In this document: piece after piece, positions 39,465 through 48,517 of the stretch
Layout: each line of letters begins with the position of its first letter
Numbering within the stretch: the stretch's first letter is position 1
Assembly: GCA_937974195.1 (NCBI GenBank)
Contig: CALJIC010000169.1
Location: forward strand, 1-64,000
Direction: 5' to 3'
DNA from: an uncultured Roseiflexaceae bacterium
GTDB taxonomy: Bacteria; Chloroflexota; Chloroflexia; Chloroflexales; Roseiflexaceae
DNA: 64,000 nucleotides
Notes under the pieces: generated by a model
The model's database searches: none
Told to the model about the DNA's origin: nothing
What the model saw: the letters and a program-made list of their open reading frames with translations, nothing else
Position numbers and translations under genes: made by a program

Positions 39465-40601
39465 ATGCACGTCGCGATCAACGCCCACCTCCTCGCCCAC
39501 ACCCGCACCTTCCGCCGCGCCGGCGTCTCGAACTACGTCGAGGCGCTGCTGGCGCACCTCGGGCAGGTGGACCGCAGCAACCGCTACACCGTCTACACCA
39601 CCCGCGGCCTGGGCGCGGAGCAGCTGAACCTGCCGCCCAACTTCCGCGTGCGCCCGAGCCGGCTGCCGACGATCAACCCGCGCGTCCGCATCCCCTGGGA
39701 GCAGCTGCTCGCGCCCGCGCTCCTGCGGCTCGGCCGGGCCGATGTGTACCACGGCGTGCTCAACGTCATGCCGCTCGCCTGCCCGGTGCCGGCGGTCGTC
39801 ACCATCCACGACCTGAGCGCGTTCCTGTTCCCGCACACCTTCCGGCGCGTCAACCGCACCTACACCCGCTGGGCGATCCGCGTCTCGTGCCGGCGCGCCG
39901 CGCACCTGATCGCGGTCTCCGAGTTCACCAAGCGCGAGATCGTGCGCTGGATGCGCGTCCCGCCCGAGCGCATCACCGTCACGTACGACGCGGTCGACGC
40001 GCGCTTCGCCCCGCCGGACCCGGCCGAGGTCGAGCGCTTCCGCCGCGCCAAAGGGCTGCCGGAGCGCTTCGTCCTGTTCCTCGGCACGCTCGAGCCGCGC
40101 AAGAACATCCCGCTGCTGCTGGACGCCTACGCCATGATCGCGCGGTCGACCGACGCGCCGCTGATCATCGCCGGCTCGAAGGGCTGGCTGTACGAGCCGA
40201 TCCTCGCCCGGGCCGAGCAGCTCGGGCTCGGCGACCGGCTGCGCTTCGCCGGCTACGTGGACCAGGCCGAGCAGCACCTGTGGTACGCCGCCGCCACGCT
40301 GTTCGCCTTCCCGTCGCTCTACGAGGGCTTCGGCATGCCGCCGCTGGAGGCCATGGCCTGCGGCACGCCGGTGGTGGTCAGCAGCAGCAGCAGCCTGCCC
40401 GAGGTGGTGGGCGACGCGGCGCTGACCGTCTCGCCAAGCGACCCCGAGGAGCTGGCGGAGGCCATGCACCGGCTGCTGGCCGACGGCGAGCTGCGCCAGG
40501 AGCTGCGCGCGCGCGGCCTGCGCCAGGCGCAGCGCTTCTCGTGGCGCGAGACGGCCGAGCGCACGCTGGCGGTCTACCAGAAGGCCGCAGGCCGGATCTG
40601 A
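39465..40601 (+). CDS. GT4-family glycosyltransferase
   Basis: 378 residues of GT-B fold. The linker motif LGTLEPRKNIPLLLDAY (about 203-219) and the nucleotide-sugar site YEGFGMPPLEAMACGTPVV (about 286-304) are the usual GT4 signatures (EX7E type). It likely adds mannose or a similar sugar to a lipid-linked glycan. It resembles the GT at 49689. No ribosome site: the ATG follows directly on an inverted-repeat arm. Confidence 0.88.
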   Translation: MHVAINAHLLAHTRTFRRAGVSNYVEALLAHLGQVDRSNRYTVYTTRGLGAEQLNLPPNFRVRPSRLPTINPRVRIPWEQLLAPALLRLGRADVYHGVLNVMPLACPVPAVVTIHDLSAFLFPHTFRRVNRTYTRWAIRVSCRRAAHLIAVSEFTKREIVRWMRVPPERITVTYDAVDARFAPPDPAEVERFRRAKGLPERFVLFLGTLEPRKNIPLLLDAYAMIARSTDAPLIIAGSKGWLYEPILARAEQLGLGDRLRFAGYVDQAEQHLWYAAATLFAFPSLYEGFGMPPLEAMACGTPVVVSSSSSLPEVVGDAALTVSPSDPEELAEAMHRLLADGELRQELRARGLRQAQRFSWRETAERTLAVYQKAAGRI

Positions 40602-40615
40602 GATGGACAATTTGG

Positions 40616-40643
40616 TTGACAGCTTCCCCTAACTCAGTATAAT
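40616..40643 (+). promoter_or_regulatory. Consensus promoter TTGACA-N16-TATAAT
   Basis: Perfect -35 (40616-40621) and -10 (40638-40643) hexamers with a 16-base spacer, ahead of tatA. The leader of about 135 bases includes a hairpin (gggcgaag 40751-40758 with cttcgccc 40762-40769) five bases before the AAGGAG site. Confidence 0.8.
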
Positions 40644-40786
40644 GAGAGTGCGTTAAATTCCCGTTCGCGCCTGGAGGGATGCGGCGCTTCGTCCGCACTC
40701 CTGCTGGCACATCTGGTGCCACAGCCTGCTCTTGCGCGACCATCACGTAGGGGCGAAGCGACTTCGCCCGTACAAGGAGCCTAGTC

Positions 40787-40993
40787 ATGCCGAGCCTTGG
40801 TGTGCCGGAGCTGCTGATCATCCTGGTGATCGTGCTGTTGCTGTTCGGCGCAAGCCGTATTACGAGCGTCGCGAGCGCCTTGGGGGGCAGCATCAAGGCG
40901 TTCCGCCAGTCGGTGCGCGACGACGACCCATCCGCTACGAAGACCGAGACGACCACGGCGACCACCGTCGAGAAGACCGAGAACAAAGCCTGA
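40787..40993 (+). CDS. tatA: Sec-independent (Tat) translocase protein TatA
   Basis: 68 residues. One N-terminal membrane helix (about 7-22, PELLIILVIVLLLFG) is followed by an amphipathic helix (LGGSIKAFRQSV) and a Thr/Glu/Lys-rich tail, as in TatA/E pore-forming subunits. It helps export folded proteins such as the twin-arginine GH protein at 56265. tatC is not in this window. AAGGAG precedes the ATG. Confidence 0.92.
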   Translation: MPSLGVPELLIILVIVLLLFGASRITSVASALGGSIKAFRQSVRDDDPSATKTETTTATTVEKTENKA

Positions 40994-41056
40994 CGGTTCG
41001 CGTGGCTGGCCTGCTCAGACCGGGCAACAAGCGCGTAACACGGTCATCGTTCCGCC

Positions 41057-41096
41057 AACGTGCCAGCGCAGCACTGCTTGCGGCTGGCACGTTTTT
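41057..41096 (+). terminator. Rho-independent terminator after tatA
   Basis: An 11-bp stem, aacgtgccagc (41057-41067) with gctggcacgtt (41083-41093), followed by a run of five T (41092-41096). Confidence 0.85.
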
Positions 41097-41170
41097 GCGA
41101 TTCCGAGCTGCTTCCTACAGCCGCTTGAGAAACTGCATGCAACGAGGCCAGAACGCCTCTGAGGGAGACT

Positions 41171-42475
41171 ATGCCCGGTGATTTCTACGACCGCGCGCGG
41201 ATCATCGTCCAGGCCGGCGACGGCGGCGACGGCGCGGCCACCTTCCGCCGCGAGAAGTATGTGCCGCGCGGCGGCCCGGACGGAGGCGACGGCGGGCGCG
41301 GCGGCCACGTCTACCTGCTCGCCGACCCGCAGCTGAATACGCTGCTCTCCTTCCGCGAGAAGATGCGCTTCAAGGCCGAGCGCGGCGGCAACGGCGGCAC
41401 CTCGCGCCGGCACGGCCGCAACGGCCGCGACCTGGTCGTGCGCGTCCCGCCCGGCACGGTCGTCCGCACGACGATCGACGGCCAGCGCTACGAGGTGGAC
41501 CTCGAGGCGCCCGGCATGCGGCTGCTCGCCGCCCGCGGCGGCAGGGGCGGCCTCGGCAACGTCCACTTCGCCACCTCGACGTACCAGGTGCCGCGCATCG
41601 CGGAGCTCGGCGAGCCCGGCGAGACCCGCGAGCTTGAGCTGGAGCTCAAGCTCCTCGCCGACGTGGGGCTGGTCGGCTTCCCGAACGCCGGCAAGTCGAC
41701 GCTGCTCTCGATGATCAGCGCCGCGCGCCCGAAGATCGCCCCCTACCCCTTCACCACGCTCCAGCCGAACCTCGGCGTGGTAGCCGTGGGCGACTACAGC
41801 TTCGTCGTCGCGGATATCCCCGGGCTGATCGAGGGCGCCCACCACGGCGCCGGGCTCGGGTTCGAGTTCCTGCGGCACGTGGAGCGCACCCGGCTGCTGA
41901 TCCACGTCGTGGACGCCGCCGGGGTAGACGGGCGCGACCCGCTGGCGGACTACCATCAGATCAACGAGGAGCTGCGCCTCTACCGGCCAGAGCTGGCCGA
42001 GCGCCCGCAGGTGGTGGCGCTGAACAAGTGCGACCTGCCCGAGGCGCAGCAGAACGCGCCGCGGCTGCGGCAGGCCATCGGCCTCCCGGACGAGGACGTG
42101 TTCGAGATCTCGGCCGCCACCGGCGAGGGGGTCGACCAGCTGCTGCAGCGGGTCGTCGCCCGCCTGCTGGAGATGCCGCCCGCCAGGAGCGCCCCGCGCG
42201 ACGAGACGCTCACCTGGCCGGTGCCCGAGGTCGACGAGCGCGCCTACACGATCGAGCGCGAGCGCGATGGCTTCCGCGTGCGCGGCAAAAAGATCGAGCG
42301 CCTGATCTCGATGACCAACTTCGCCCAGCCGGACGCGCTCATGCGCATCCAGCGCGTCCTCGAGGCCAGCGGCATCAGCGCCGCGCTGGTCAGGGCCGGC
42401 GTCCAGGAGGGCGACCCGGTGTACATCGAGAAGGCCGAGCTGATCTGGTCGGACGAGTACGTGCCGGACGAGTGA
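41171..42475 (+). CDS. obg: GTPase Obg/CgtA
   Basis: 434 residues. An N-terminal Obg glycine-rich domain (about 1-158) and a G domain follow in order, with GFPNAGKST (about 168), DIPGLIEG (about 216) and NKCDLPE (about 285). A C-terminal OCT domain (about 345-430) is typical of Gram-positive and Chloroflexota Obg. It acts in large-subunit ribosome maturation and the stress response. gagggagact precedes the ATG. Confidence 0.96.
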   Translation: MPGDFYDRARIIVQAGDGGDGAATFRREKYVPRGGPDGGDGGRGGHVYLLADPQLNTLLSFREKMRFKAERGGNGGTSRRHGRNGRDLVVRVPPGTVVRTTIDGQRYEVDLEAPGMRLLAARGGRGGLGNVHFATSTYQVPRIAELGEPGETRELELELKLLADVGLVGFPNAGKSTLLSMISAARPKIAPYPFTTLQPNLGVVAVGDYSFVVADIPGLIEGAHHGAGLGFEFLRHVERTRLLIHVVDAAGVDGRDPLADYHQINEELRLYRPELAERPQVVALNKCDLPEAQQNAPRLRQAIGLPDEDVFEISAATGEGVDQLLQRVVARLLEMPPARSAPRDETLTWPVPEVDERAYTIERERDGFRVRGKKIERLISMTNFAQPDALMRIQRVLEASGISAALVRAGVQEGDPVYIEKAELIWSDEYVPDE

Positions 42476-42785
42476 CGCGCTTCGCGCGCACGGCGCAGGA
42501 AAAACGGCGCCGGCGCCAGCCGGAGCGCGTTCCTGCCGCTCGGGGCGCCGTGCCGCCCGAAGCCCCGATCCTGACTCCAACCTGCGGGTGCTTCTGCGGG
42601 CCTGGCGCCTCCGGTGCACTCGCGTCGCAGGAGAGCTTATAATCTGCCGCGGGGAGGCCCGGAGGCCAGCGGCCCGCCACGGGCGCTTTTTCCCCGCTGC
42701 AGCGCGGCGCAAAGGCGCGAGGCCCACCGCGCCACCGTGTACGACCGATAACCTGTAGCCTGCTGGCCCAACGCTGAACAATCGC
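42476..42785. other. 310-base gap with a -10 box
   Basis: No gene. TATAAT at 42638-42643 is a good -10 for the sugar transferase at 42786; the -35 is poor. GC-rich inverted sequences lie near 42495-42530. Confidence 0.45.
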
Positions 42786-44318
42786 ATGAGGCAACGGAGC
42801 AGGGTAGTGGCAAAGCTCACGGATTATGTGCCCGCCAGGTCGCCGGCGCAACGCCCGCCCTCATCCAACAAGCGCCGGGCGAACCTCCGCCGCGCGCTCC
42901 TGCCGCTGGTGGACGCAGTCCTGATCCTGGCTGGCTTCGCGGTGGCCTACTGGATGCGCTACCTGGTGCGCTGGCCGGCGCCGCTCCAGAGCATCGTGCG
43001 CGAGGTGCTCACCCAGAACTTCGTGCCGATCACCGCCTTCCTGCCGATCGCGCTGCTGCTCACCGCGCTGCTGCTGGTGCAGTTCGCCATGAAGGGGCTC
43101 TACCACATGCCCCGCGCAGCCGGGCTGCTCGACCACGCCGGGATCATCCTCAGCAGCACCACCACCGGCATCGCGCTGCTGATCGTGGTGGTGTTCATCT
43201 ACCGCCCGTTCTACTACTCGCGGCTGATCTTCGCCTTCGCCTGGATCGTTATCATCCTGCTGCTGTGCGCCTGGCGCGGCCTGCTGGTCGGCATCCGCCG
43301 CTGGCGCTGGAGCCGCGGCATCGGCCAGGAGCGCATCCTGGTGGTCGGCGGCACCGGCCTCGGCCGCCACGTCATGGAGGGCATCGTCGCCCAGCCGGAC
43401 CTGGGCTTCGCGCTGGTGGGCTACCTGGACGACCGCGCGCCCGCGCCGGTGCCGGAGCGGCTGAACCAGCACTTCCGCTATCTCGGGCCGATCCGCGACC
43501 TCGACAGCCTGCTGCGCGCCGGCGGGGTGGACCAGGTGATCATCGCGCTGCCGTTCTGGGAGCACCACCGCCTCCCGGACCTGGCCGCCGCCTGCCGCGC
43601 GGCCGGCGTCGATTTCCGCGTCGCGCCGGACCTGTACGAGCTCAGCTTCGACCGGGTCGACGTCGGCGACCTGGTGGGCATCCCGCTGATCGGGCTCAAA
43701 GAGGTCTCGCTGCGCGGCTGGAACCTGGTGCTGAAGCGCGCCATGGACCTGGCGCTGGTCGTGCTGGCGCTCCCGGTGGTGCTGCCGCTCTCGCTGCTGA
43801 TCGCCGCGCTGGTGCGCCTCGACTCATCCGGCCCGGCGCTGTTCCGCCAGCAGCGCGTCGGGCGCTGGGGCAAGCCCTTCACCTGCTACAAGTTCCGCAC
43901 GATGGTGGTGGACGCCGAGGAGCGCAAGGCCGAGCTGCAGGCGCTCAACGAGGCCGACGGGCCGCTGTTCAAGATTCGCAACGACCCGCGCACCACGCGC
44001 GTCGGGCGGGTGCTGCGGCGCTACAGCCTCGACGAGCTGCCGCAGCTGTGGAACATTCTGCGCGGCGAGATGAGCTGGGTTGGCCCGCGGCCGGCGACGC
44101 CGCAGGAGGTGGCGCAGTTCGAGGAGTGGCACCACCGGCGCTTCGAGGTGACGCCCGGCCTCACCGGGCTGGCCCAGGTGCTGGGGCGCAGCGACATCTC
44201 CTTCGACGAGATGGTGCGGCTGGACATCTTCTACGCCGAGCACTGGTCGCCGTCGATGGACGTGCGCATCCTGCTGCAGACCATCCCGGCTGTGATCTCG
44301 GGCCGGGGCGCGTACTGA
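42786..44318 (+). CDS. Polyprenyl-phosphate sugar-1-phosphate transferase (exopolysaccharide priming enzyme)
   Basis: 510 residues of WbaP/CpsE type. Four to five membrane helices (about 38-160) and a CoA/NAD-binding-like domain (about 165-290, VVGGTGLGRHVMEG) come first. The C-terminal bacterial sugar transferase domain (about 315-510) has KRAMDLALVV, YKFRTMVVDAE, the catalytic-type SLDELPQLWNIL and SWVGPRP. It starts glycan assembly on undecaprenyl phosphate. It heads the surface-polysaccharide cluster. Confidence 0.92.
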   Translation: MRQRSRVVAKLTDYVPARSPAQRPPSSNKRRANLRRALLPLVDAVLILAGFAVAYWMRYLVRWPAPLQSIVREVLTQNFVPITAFLPIALLLTALLLVQFAMKGLYHMPRAAGLLDHAGIILSSTTTGIALLIVVVFIYRPFYYSRLIFAFAWIVIILLLCAWRGLLVGIRRWRWSRGIGQERILVVGGTGLGRHVMEGIVAQPDLGFALVGYLDDRAPAPVPERLNQHFRYLGPIRDLDSLLRAGGVDQVIIALPFWEHHRLPDLAAACRAAGVDFRVAPDLYELSFDRVDVGDLVGIPLIGLKEVSLRGWNLVLKRAMDLALVVLALPVVLPLSLLIAALVRLDSSGPALFRQQRVGRWGKPFTCYKFRTMVVDAEERKAELQALNEADGPLFKIRNDPRTTRVGRVLRRYSLDELPQLWNILRGEMSWVGPRPATPQEVAQFEEWHHRRFEVTPGLTGLAQVLGRSDISFDEMVRLDIFYAEHWSPSMDVRILLQTIPAVISGRGAY

Positions 44319-44903
44319 AAGCGGAGGCCGCGAAGGAGATTCCCATCGGGATCGCGCGGGCGCGACGCGCCAGAGCCGGCAGACCTCTGGTACCCCTCCT
44401 CTGCCACAGCGCGGGGAGGGGTATCGCATGCAGAGCCAGCGCGGCGGCCTCGCCCCGCGGAGGGGTTTGGGGAGGGCGGTCGTGCAGGCGCTCCGCCCTG
44501 CACCCGGGCAGCTGGTGCTGTCATTCATGCCTTGCAGGCGCTCCGCCCTGCACCACCCGCGCCAGGGCCTGCGGCCCTGGACCCGCAAGGGAACGAAAAC
44601 CGTGCCAGTCTGCCCGTTGTCATGCCTCCCTACACCGATGCCCGTATCCCAGGCACAGACTGATGCGCTGCAATGCCCATCGCGGGGAAGGTTCGGAAGG
44701 GGCTGCACAGCCCTTGCGGCGGAGAGAGCGCGAGAGGGGCAGCGGCACCTCTCGCGTGAAGTACGCTGTGACCGCACCGCGTAACTCCTGTAACATGGTG
44801 AGTAGTGCTGCGGCGGCTCCGCAGCACACGCCGCGCCCCGTCTCCCTGCGCAGCGAGGGCGGGCGGTGAGAATCTTGCATCCCACGCGAACGAAGGAGTA
44901 CTG
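44319..44903. repeat. 585-base noncoding block of hairpins and duplicated segments
   Basis: No gene. It contains a 9-bp hairpin at 44391-44423 (possible terminator of the sugar transferase gene). It also has two identical 22-base copies of a gcaggcgctccgccctgc sequence (44483-44504 and 44533-44554), the palindrome CCAGGGCCTGCGGCCCTGG (44562-44580), aggggctgcacagccctt near 44697-44714, and a cgcgagagg...cctctcgcg hairpin near 44730-44758. A decayed ccgcgtaactcctg end lies at 44777-44790. Confidence 0.65.
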
Positions 44904-45857
44904 ATGCGCGTCTTGATCACTGGCGGCGCCGGCTTTCTCGGCTCCCATCTGTGCGACCGCTTCCTGGCCGAGGGACACACCGTGATCGCCATGGACAACC
45001 TGATCACCGGCAGCATCGAAAACATCGCCCACCTCGCCGGCCACGAGCGCTTCAGCTTCATCAAGCACGACGTCACCAACTACATCTTCATCGACGGCCC
45101 GCTCGACGCTATCCTGCACTTCGCCTCGCCCGCCTCGCCGGTCGACTACCTCGAGCTGCCCATCCAGACCCTCAAGGTCGGCGCGCTCGGCACCCACAAG
45201 GCGCTCGGCCTGGCCAAGGACAAGGGCGCCCGCTTCCTGCTCGCCTCGACCTCCGAGGTCTACGGCGACCCGCAGATCCACCCGCAGCCGGAGAGCTACT
45301 ATGGTTATGTAAATCCGATCGGCCCGCGCGGCGTCTACGACGAGGCCAAGCGCTTCGCCGAGGCCATGACCATGGCCTACCACCGCTACCACGGCGTCGA
45401 GACGCGCATCGTGCGCATCTTCAACACGTATGGGCCACGCATGCGGCTGCGCGACGGGCGGGTGGTGCCGAACTTCATCCAGCAGGCGCTGCGCGGCGAG
45501 CCGCTGACGGTGTACGGCGACGGCCAGCAGACGCGCTCGTTCCAGTACGTGGACGACCTGGTGGAGGGGATCTACCGGCTGCTGTTCTCGGACGAGGTGG
45601 AGCCGGTGAACATCGGCAACCCGGGCGAGTTCACCATCCGCGCCTTCGCCGAGCTGGTGAACCGGCTGACGGGCAACAAGGCCGGGATCGTCACCAAGGA
45701 CCTGCGCACGCAGGACGACCCGCAGGTGCGCCAGCCGGACATCAGCAAGGCGCGCCGGGTGCTGGGCTGGGAGCCACGCATCAGCCTGGAGGAGGGGCTG
45801 GCGCGCACCATCCCGTGGTTCCGCGAGCAGCTGCGGCGGCGCGGGGAGCTGCCGTGA
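44904..45857 (+). CDS. UDP-glucuronate decarboxylase-like NAD-dependent sugar nucleotide enzyme
   Basis: 317 residues, extended SDR family. Rossmann motif TGGAGFLGSHLC at the N-terminus; LASTSEVYGDP; active-site YDEAKRF (Tyr about 146, Lys about 150). The neighbouring NPIGPRGVYDEAK and FNTYGPRM patterns match UDP-xylose synthase (UDP-glucuronate to UDP-xylose), with dTDP-glucose 4,6-dehydratase as the less likely option. AAGGAG lies before the ATG. Confidence 0.88.
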   Translation: MRVLITGGAGFLGSHLCDRFLAEGHTVIAMDNLITGSIENIAHLAGHERFSFIKHDVTNYIFIDGPLDAILHFASPASPVDYLELPIQTLKVGALGTHKALGLAKDKGARFLLASTSEVYGDPQIHPQPESYYGYVNPIGPRGVYDEAKRFAEAMTMAYHRYHGVETRIVRIFNTYGPRMRLRDGRVVPNFIQQALRGEPLTVYGDGQQTRSFQYVDDLVEGIYRLLFSDEVEPVNIGNPGEFTIRAFAELVNRLTGNKAGIVTKDLRTQDDPQVRQPDISKARRVLGWEPRISLEEGLARTIPWFREQLRRRGELP

Positions 45858-45869
45858 CGAGATGATCCG

Positions 45870-47435
45870 GTGACAGGCGACATTGCCAGCCGACGCATGC
45901 GACCGAATGAGCAGCACAGTGCCCCGCACTCGCCCGGCCATCCGGCGCCCCGCCACCTGATCAGCTGGGGGGCAGCGTTGGCTTTAGCGGCGGCGATCGC
46001 CCTCCTGCCGGCCGGCGAGCTGCTGGCGGGGATCGGCCTCGCGCTGGCCCTGGCGCTCCCGCTGCTAAGCCCGGCCTTCGGCGCGTACCTGGCGGTGCTC
46101 TCGGTGCCCGTGCAGGAGCTAGCCACGCTCCCGGGCGGCCTCAGCTACACGCAGGCCGCCGTGCTGCTGGCCGCCGCGGGCTGGGGGCTGCACCTCCTCG
46201 TCCGGCGGGACGCCGCGTCCGAGCCGCTCCCCCGCCCCATGGCCGCCTGGCTCCTGCTGCTGCTGGCGCTGCTGCTCTCCGCCAGCCTGACCCCCTACTC
46301 CGCCACGGAAGGGCTGAAGGAGACCGCCCGCTGGGGCGGCGCCTTCCTGATCTGGCTGGTGGCCGCGACCAGCCTGCGCCGGCGCTGGCAGCTCTACGGG
46401 CTGGTGGCCTGCCTGCTCGCGGCGCCGGCCGCCGATGCGGTGATCGGCCTGCAGCAGTTCGTGAGCGGCGACGGGCCGCCGACCTTCCGGATCGCGCCGG
46501 ATCTGCCGTATGTCCGGGCCTACGGCACGATCGGCCAGCCGAACTCGTTCGCCGGCTATATGAACATGGCCTGGCCGCTGGCCCTCAGCGTGGCCGCGGG
46601 GGCGACGCTGGGCCTGTGGCGCGATCGGCGGGCGGGGCGCCGGAGGCTGCTCCTCGCGCTGCTCGCCCTCGGCGGCTGGCTGCTCACCGCCGTGCTTCTG
46701 GCGGCGCTGCTGGCCTCGTTCTCGCGCGGGGCCTGGCTCGGGGCGGCCGCCGGGGCGCTGGGGCTGGCCGCGGCGGCGTCGGTCGTTATTCTCGCGCAGG
46801 ACGAGCGCGCACAGCGGGGAGACGCCCTCGCCCGGCGCCGGCCGTCCCTCCGGAGGCGAACGGTGATCGCGCTCTGGTCGCTGATCGGCGTCGCCGTCAG
46901 CGCCGTCATCGCGCTGAGCTGGGCGGGCCTGCTCCCGCAGCCGCTGGCGTCGCGGCTGGCGAGCATCGGCGGCAGCCTCAGCGTCTTCGATGCCGGCGCC
47001 GTCGAGGTCACAGCCGAGAACTTCGCGGTCGTCGAGCGCATGGCGCACCTCCAGGCCGGGGCGCGGATGCTCCAGGCGCGGCCGCTGACGGGCGTGGGCG
47101 CCGGCAACTTCAGCGTGGCCTACCCGGACTTCGCCGTCGGCACGTGGTACGCCTCGCGCGGGCACGCCCACAACTACTACCTGCACATCGCCGCTGAGGC
47201 CGGGCTGATCGGGCTGGCCGCCTATCTGGCGCTGCTCGGCAGCCTGGTGCTCCAGGGCATCAACGCGCTCCGCACCTGGAACGGCACACTCCCGCAATGC
47301 ATCGCGGTGGGATGTTGTGGTATCATCGCCGCAGTTGCGGCCCACAACCTGTTCGAGAATTTGCACGTCTTAAACATGGGCATACAGCTGGCGGGGGTAT
47401 GGGCGGCGCTACACGCCGAAAGGTTGGAGCCGTGA
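45870..47435 (+). CDS. O-antigen ligase/polymerase-like membrane protein
   Basis: 521 residues with ten or more hydrophobic segments and a large extracytoplasmic loop before the last helices. The RAYGTIGQPNSFAGYM and GHAHNYYLHIAAEAGLIGL (about 431-449) segments are the Wzy_C/WaaL signature; the His is a proposed catalytic residue in this family. It likely joins or polymerises lipid-linked glycans outside the membrane. The start is uncertain: GTG at 45870, or ATG at 45897. Confidence 0.85.
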   Translation: MTGDIASRRMRPNEQHSAPHSPGHPAPRHLISWGAALALAAAIALLPAGELLAGIGLALALALPLLSPAFGAYLAVLSVPVQELATLPGGLSYTQAAVLLAAAGWGLHLLVRRDAASEPLPRPMAAWLLLLLALLLSASLTPYSATEGLKETARWGGAFLIWLVAATSLRRRWQLYGLVACLLAAPAADAVIGLQQFVSGDGPPTFRIAPDLPYVRAYGTIGQPNSFAGYMNMAWPLALSVAAGATLGLWRDRRAGRRRLLLALLALGGWLLTAVLLAALLASFSRGAWLGAAAGALGLAAAASVVILAQDERAQRGDALARRRPSLRRRTVIALWSLIGVAVSAVIALSWAGLLPQPLASRLASIGGSLSVFDAGAVEVTAENFAVVERMAHLQAGARMLQARPLTGVGAGNFSVAYPDFAVGTWYASRGHAHNYYLHIAAEAGLIGLAAYLALLGSLVLQGINALRTWNGTLPQCIAVGCCGIIAAVAAHNLFENLHVLNMGIQLAGVWAALHAERLEP

Positions 47436-47526
47436 ACGCCTGCGCGCCGGAACAACTCGGAGAGACTCGAACGCTGGACTTCGTCCACAACGCACGGGGA
47501 CGTGCAACGCGATACCGGAGAGAGCG

Positions 47527-48480
47527 ATGCGCTATCTGGTGACCGGGGGTGCGGGCTTCATCGGCAGCCACCTATGCGATGCGCTGCTGGCGCGCGGCGA
47601 CGAGGTGGTGTGCCTCGATAACTTCAACGACTACTACAGCCCGGCGCGCAAGCGCAGCAACATCGCCGCCGCCTCCAAGCACCCGGGGTTCACGCTGGTC
47701 GAGGCCGACTTCCGCGACGCCGACGCGCTGAGCGAGATCTTCGCGACGTACCGCCCGCAGAAGATCGCCCACCTCGGCGCCATGGCGGGGCCGCGCCCCT
47801 CGATGGAGCGCCCCGCGCTCTACGAGGACGTCAACATCCGCGGGACGCTGAACCTGCTGCGGCTGGCGGGCACGAGCGGCGCACAGGGCTTCGTGCTGGC
47901 CTCGACCTCCTCGGTGTACGGCCTGTCGCCGACCCCGTGGAGCGAAGATTCGCCGACCGACCGGCCGCTCTCGTACTACGCGGCCACCAAGAAGGCGGCC
48001 GAGGTGCTGGCCTACACCGCGCACAACCAGTACGGCACCCCGACGCGGGTGGTGCGCTTCTTCACCGTGTACGGCCCGCGCGGCCGGCCGGACATGACCC
48101 CGTCGCTGTTCATCGAGCCGATGCGCCAGGGCCGGCCGATCACCCTGTTCAACGGCGGCGTCGGCGTGTACCGCGACTGGACCTACGTCGACGACATTAT
48201 CGCCGGGGTGCTCGCGGCGCTCGATACGGACCTGCCGTACGAGATCTTCAACCTGGGCAACTCGAGCCCGGTGCAGCTGTGCGACTTCATCGCGACGCTG
48301 GAGGCGGTCACCGGCCTGAAGGCGACGATCGAGTCGCGCCCGCTGCCGCCGGCCGACCCGCCGTCGACCTACGCCGACATCAGCAAGGCGCGGCGCATGC
48401 TCGGGTTCGAGCCGCGCACGTCCGTGGAGCAGGGGCTGGCACAATTCTGGCAGTGGTACTGCGATCAGGTCATCGGATAG
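47527..48480 (+). CDS. UDP-sugar epimerase (UDP-glucuronate 4-epimerase-like)
   Basis: 317 residues, extended SDR. TGGAGFIGSHLCD, the substrate loop NDYYSPARKRSNI and active-site SYYAATKKAAE (Tyr about 150, Lys about 154) are typical of UDP-glucuronate 4-epimerases (CapI/GAE group). FNLGNSSPV is also typical. The reaction would be UDP-GlcA to UDP-GalA, complementing the decarboxylase at 44904. ggagagcg precedes the ATG. Confidence 0.88.
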   Translation: MRYLVTGGAGFIGSHLCDALLARGDEVVCLDNFNDYYSPARKRSNIAAASKHPGFTLVEADFRDADALSEIFATYRPQKIAHLGAMAGPRPSMERPALYEDVNIRGTLNLLRLAGTSGAQGFVLASTSSVYGLSPTPWSEDSPTDRPLSYYAATKKAAEVLAYTAHNQYGTPTRVVRFFTVYGPRGRPDMTPSLFIEPMRQGRPITLFNGGVGVYRDWTYVDDIIAGVLAALDTDLPYEIFNLGNSSPVQLCDFIATLEAVTGLKATIESRPLPPADPPSTYADISKARRMLGFEPRTSVEQGLAQFWQWYCDQVIG

Positions 48481-48517
48481 ACGGCACACAGCCCTGGTGC
48501 GTCCGGAAGGGATAGCC

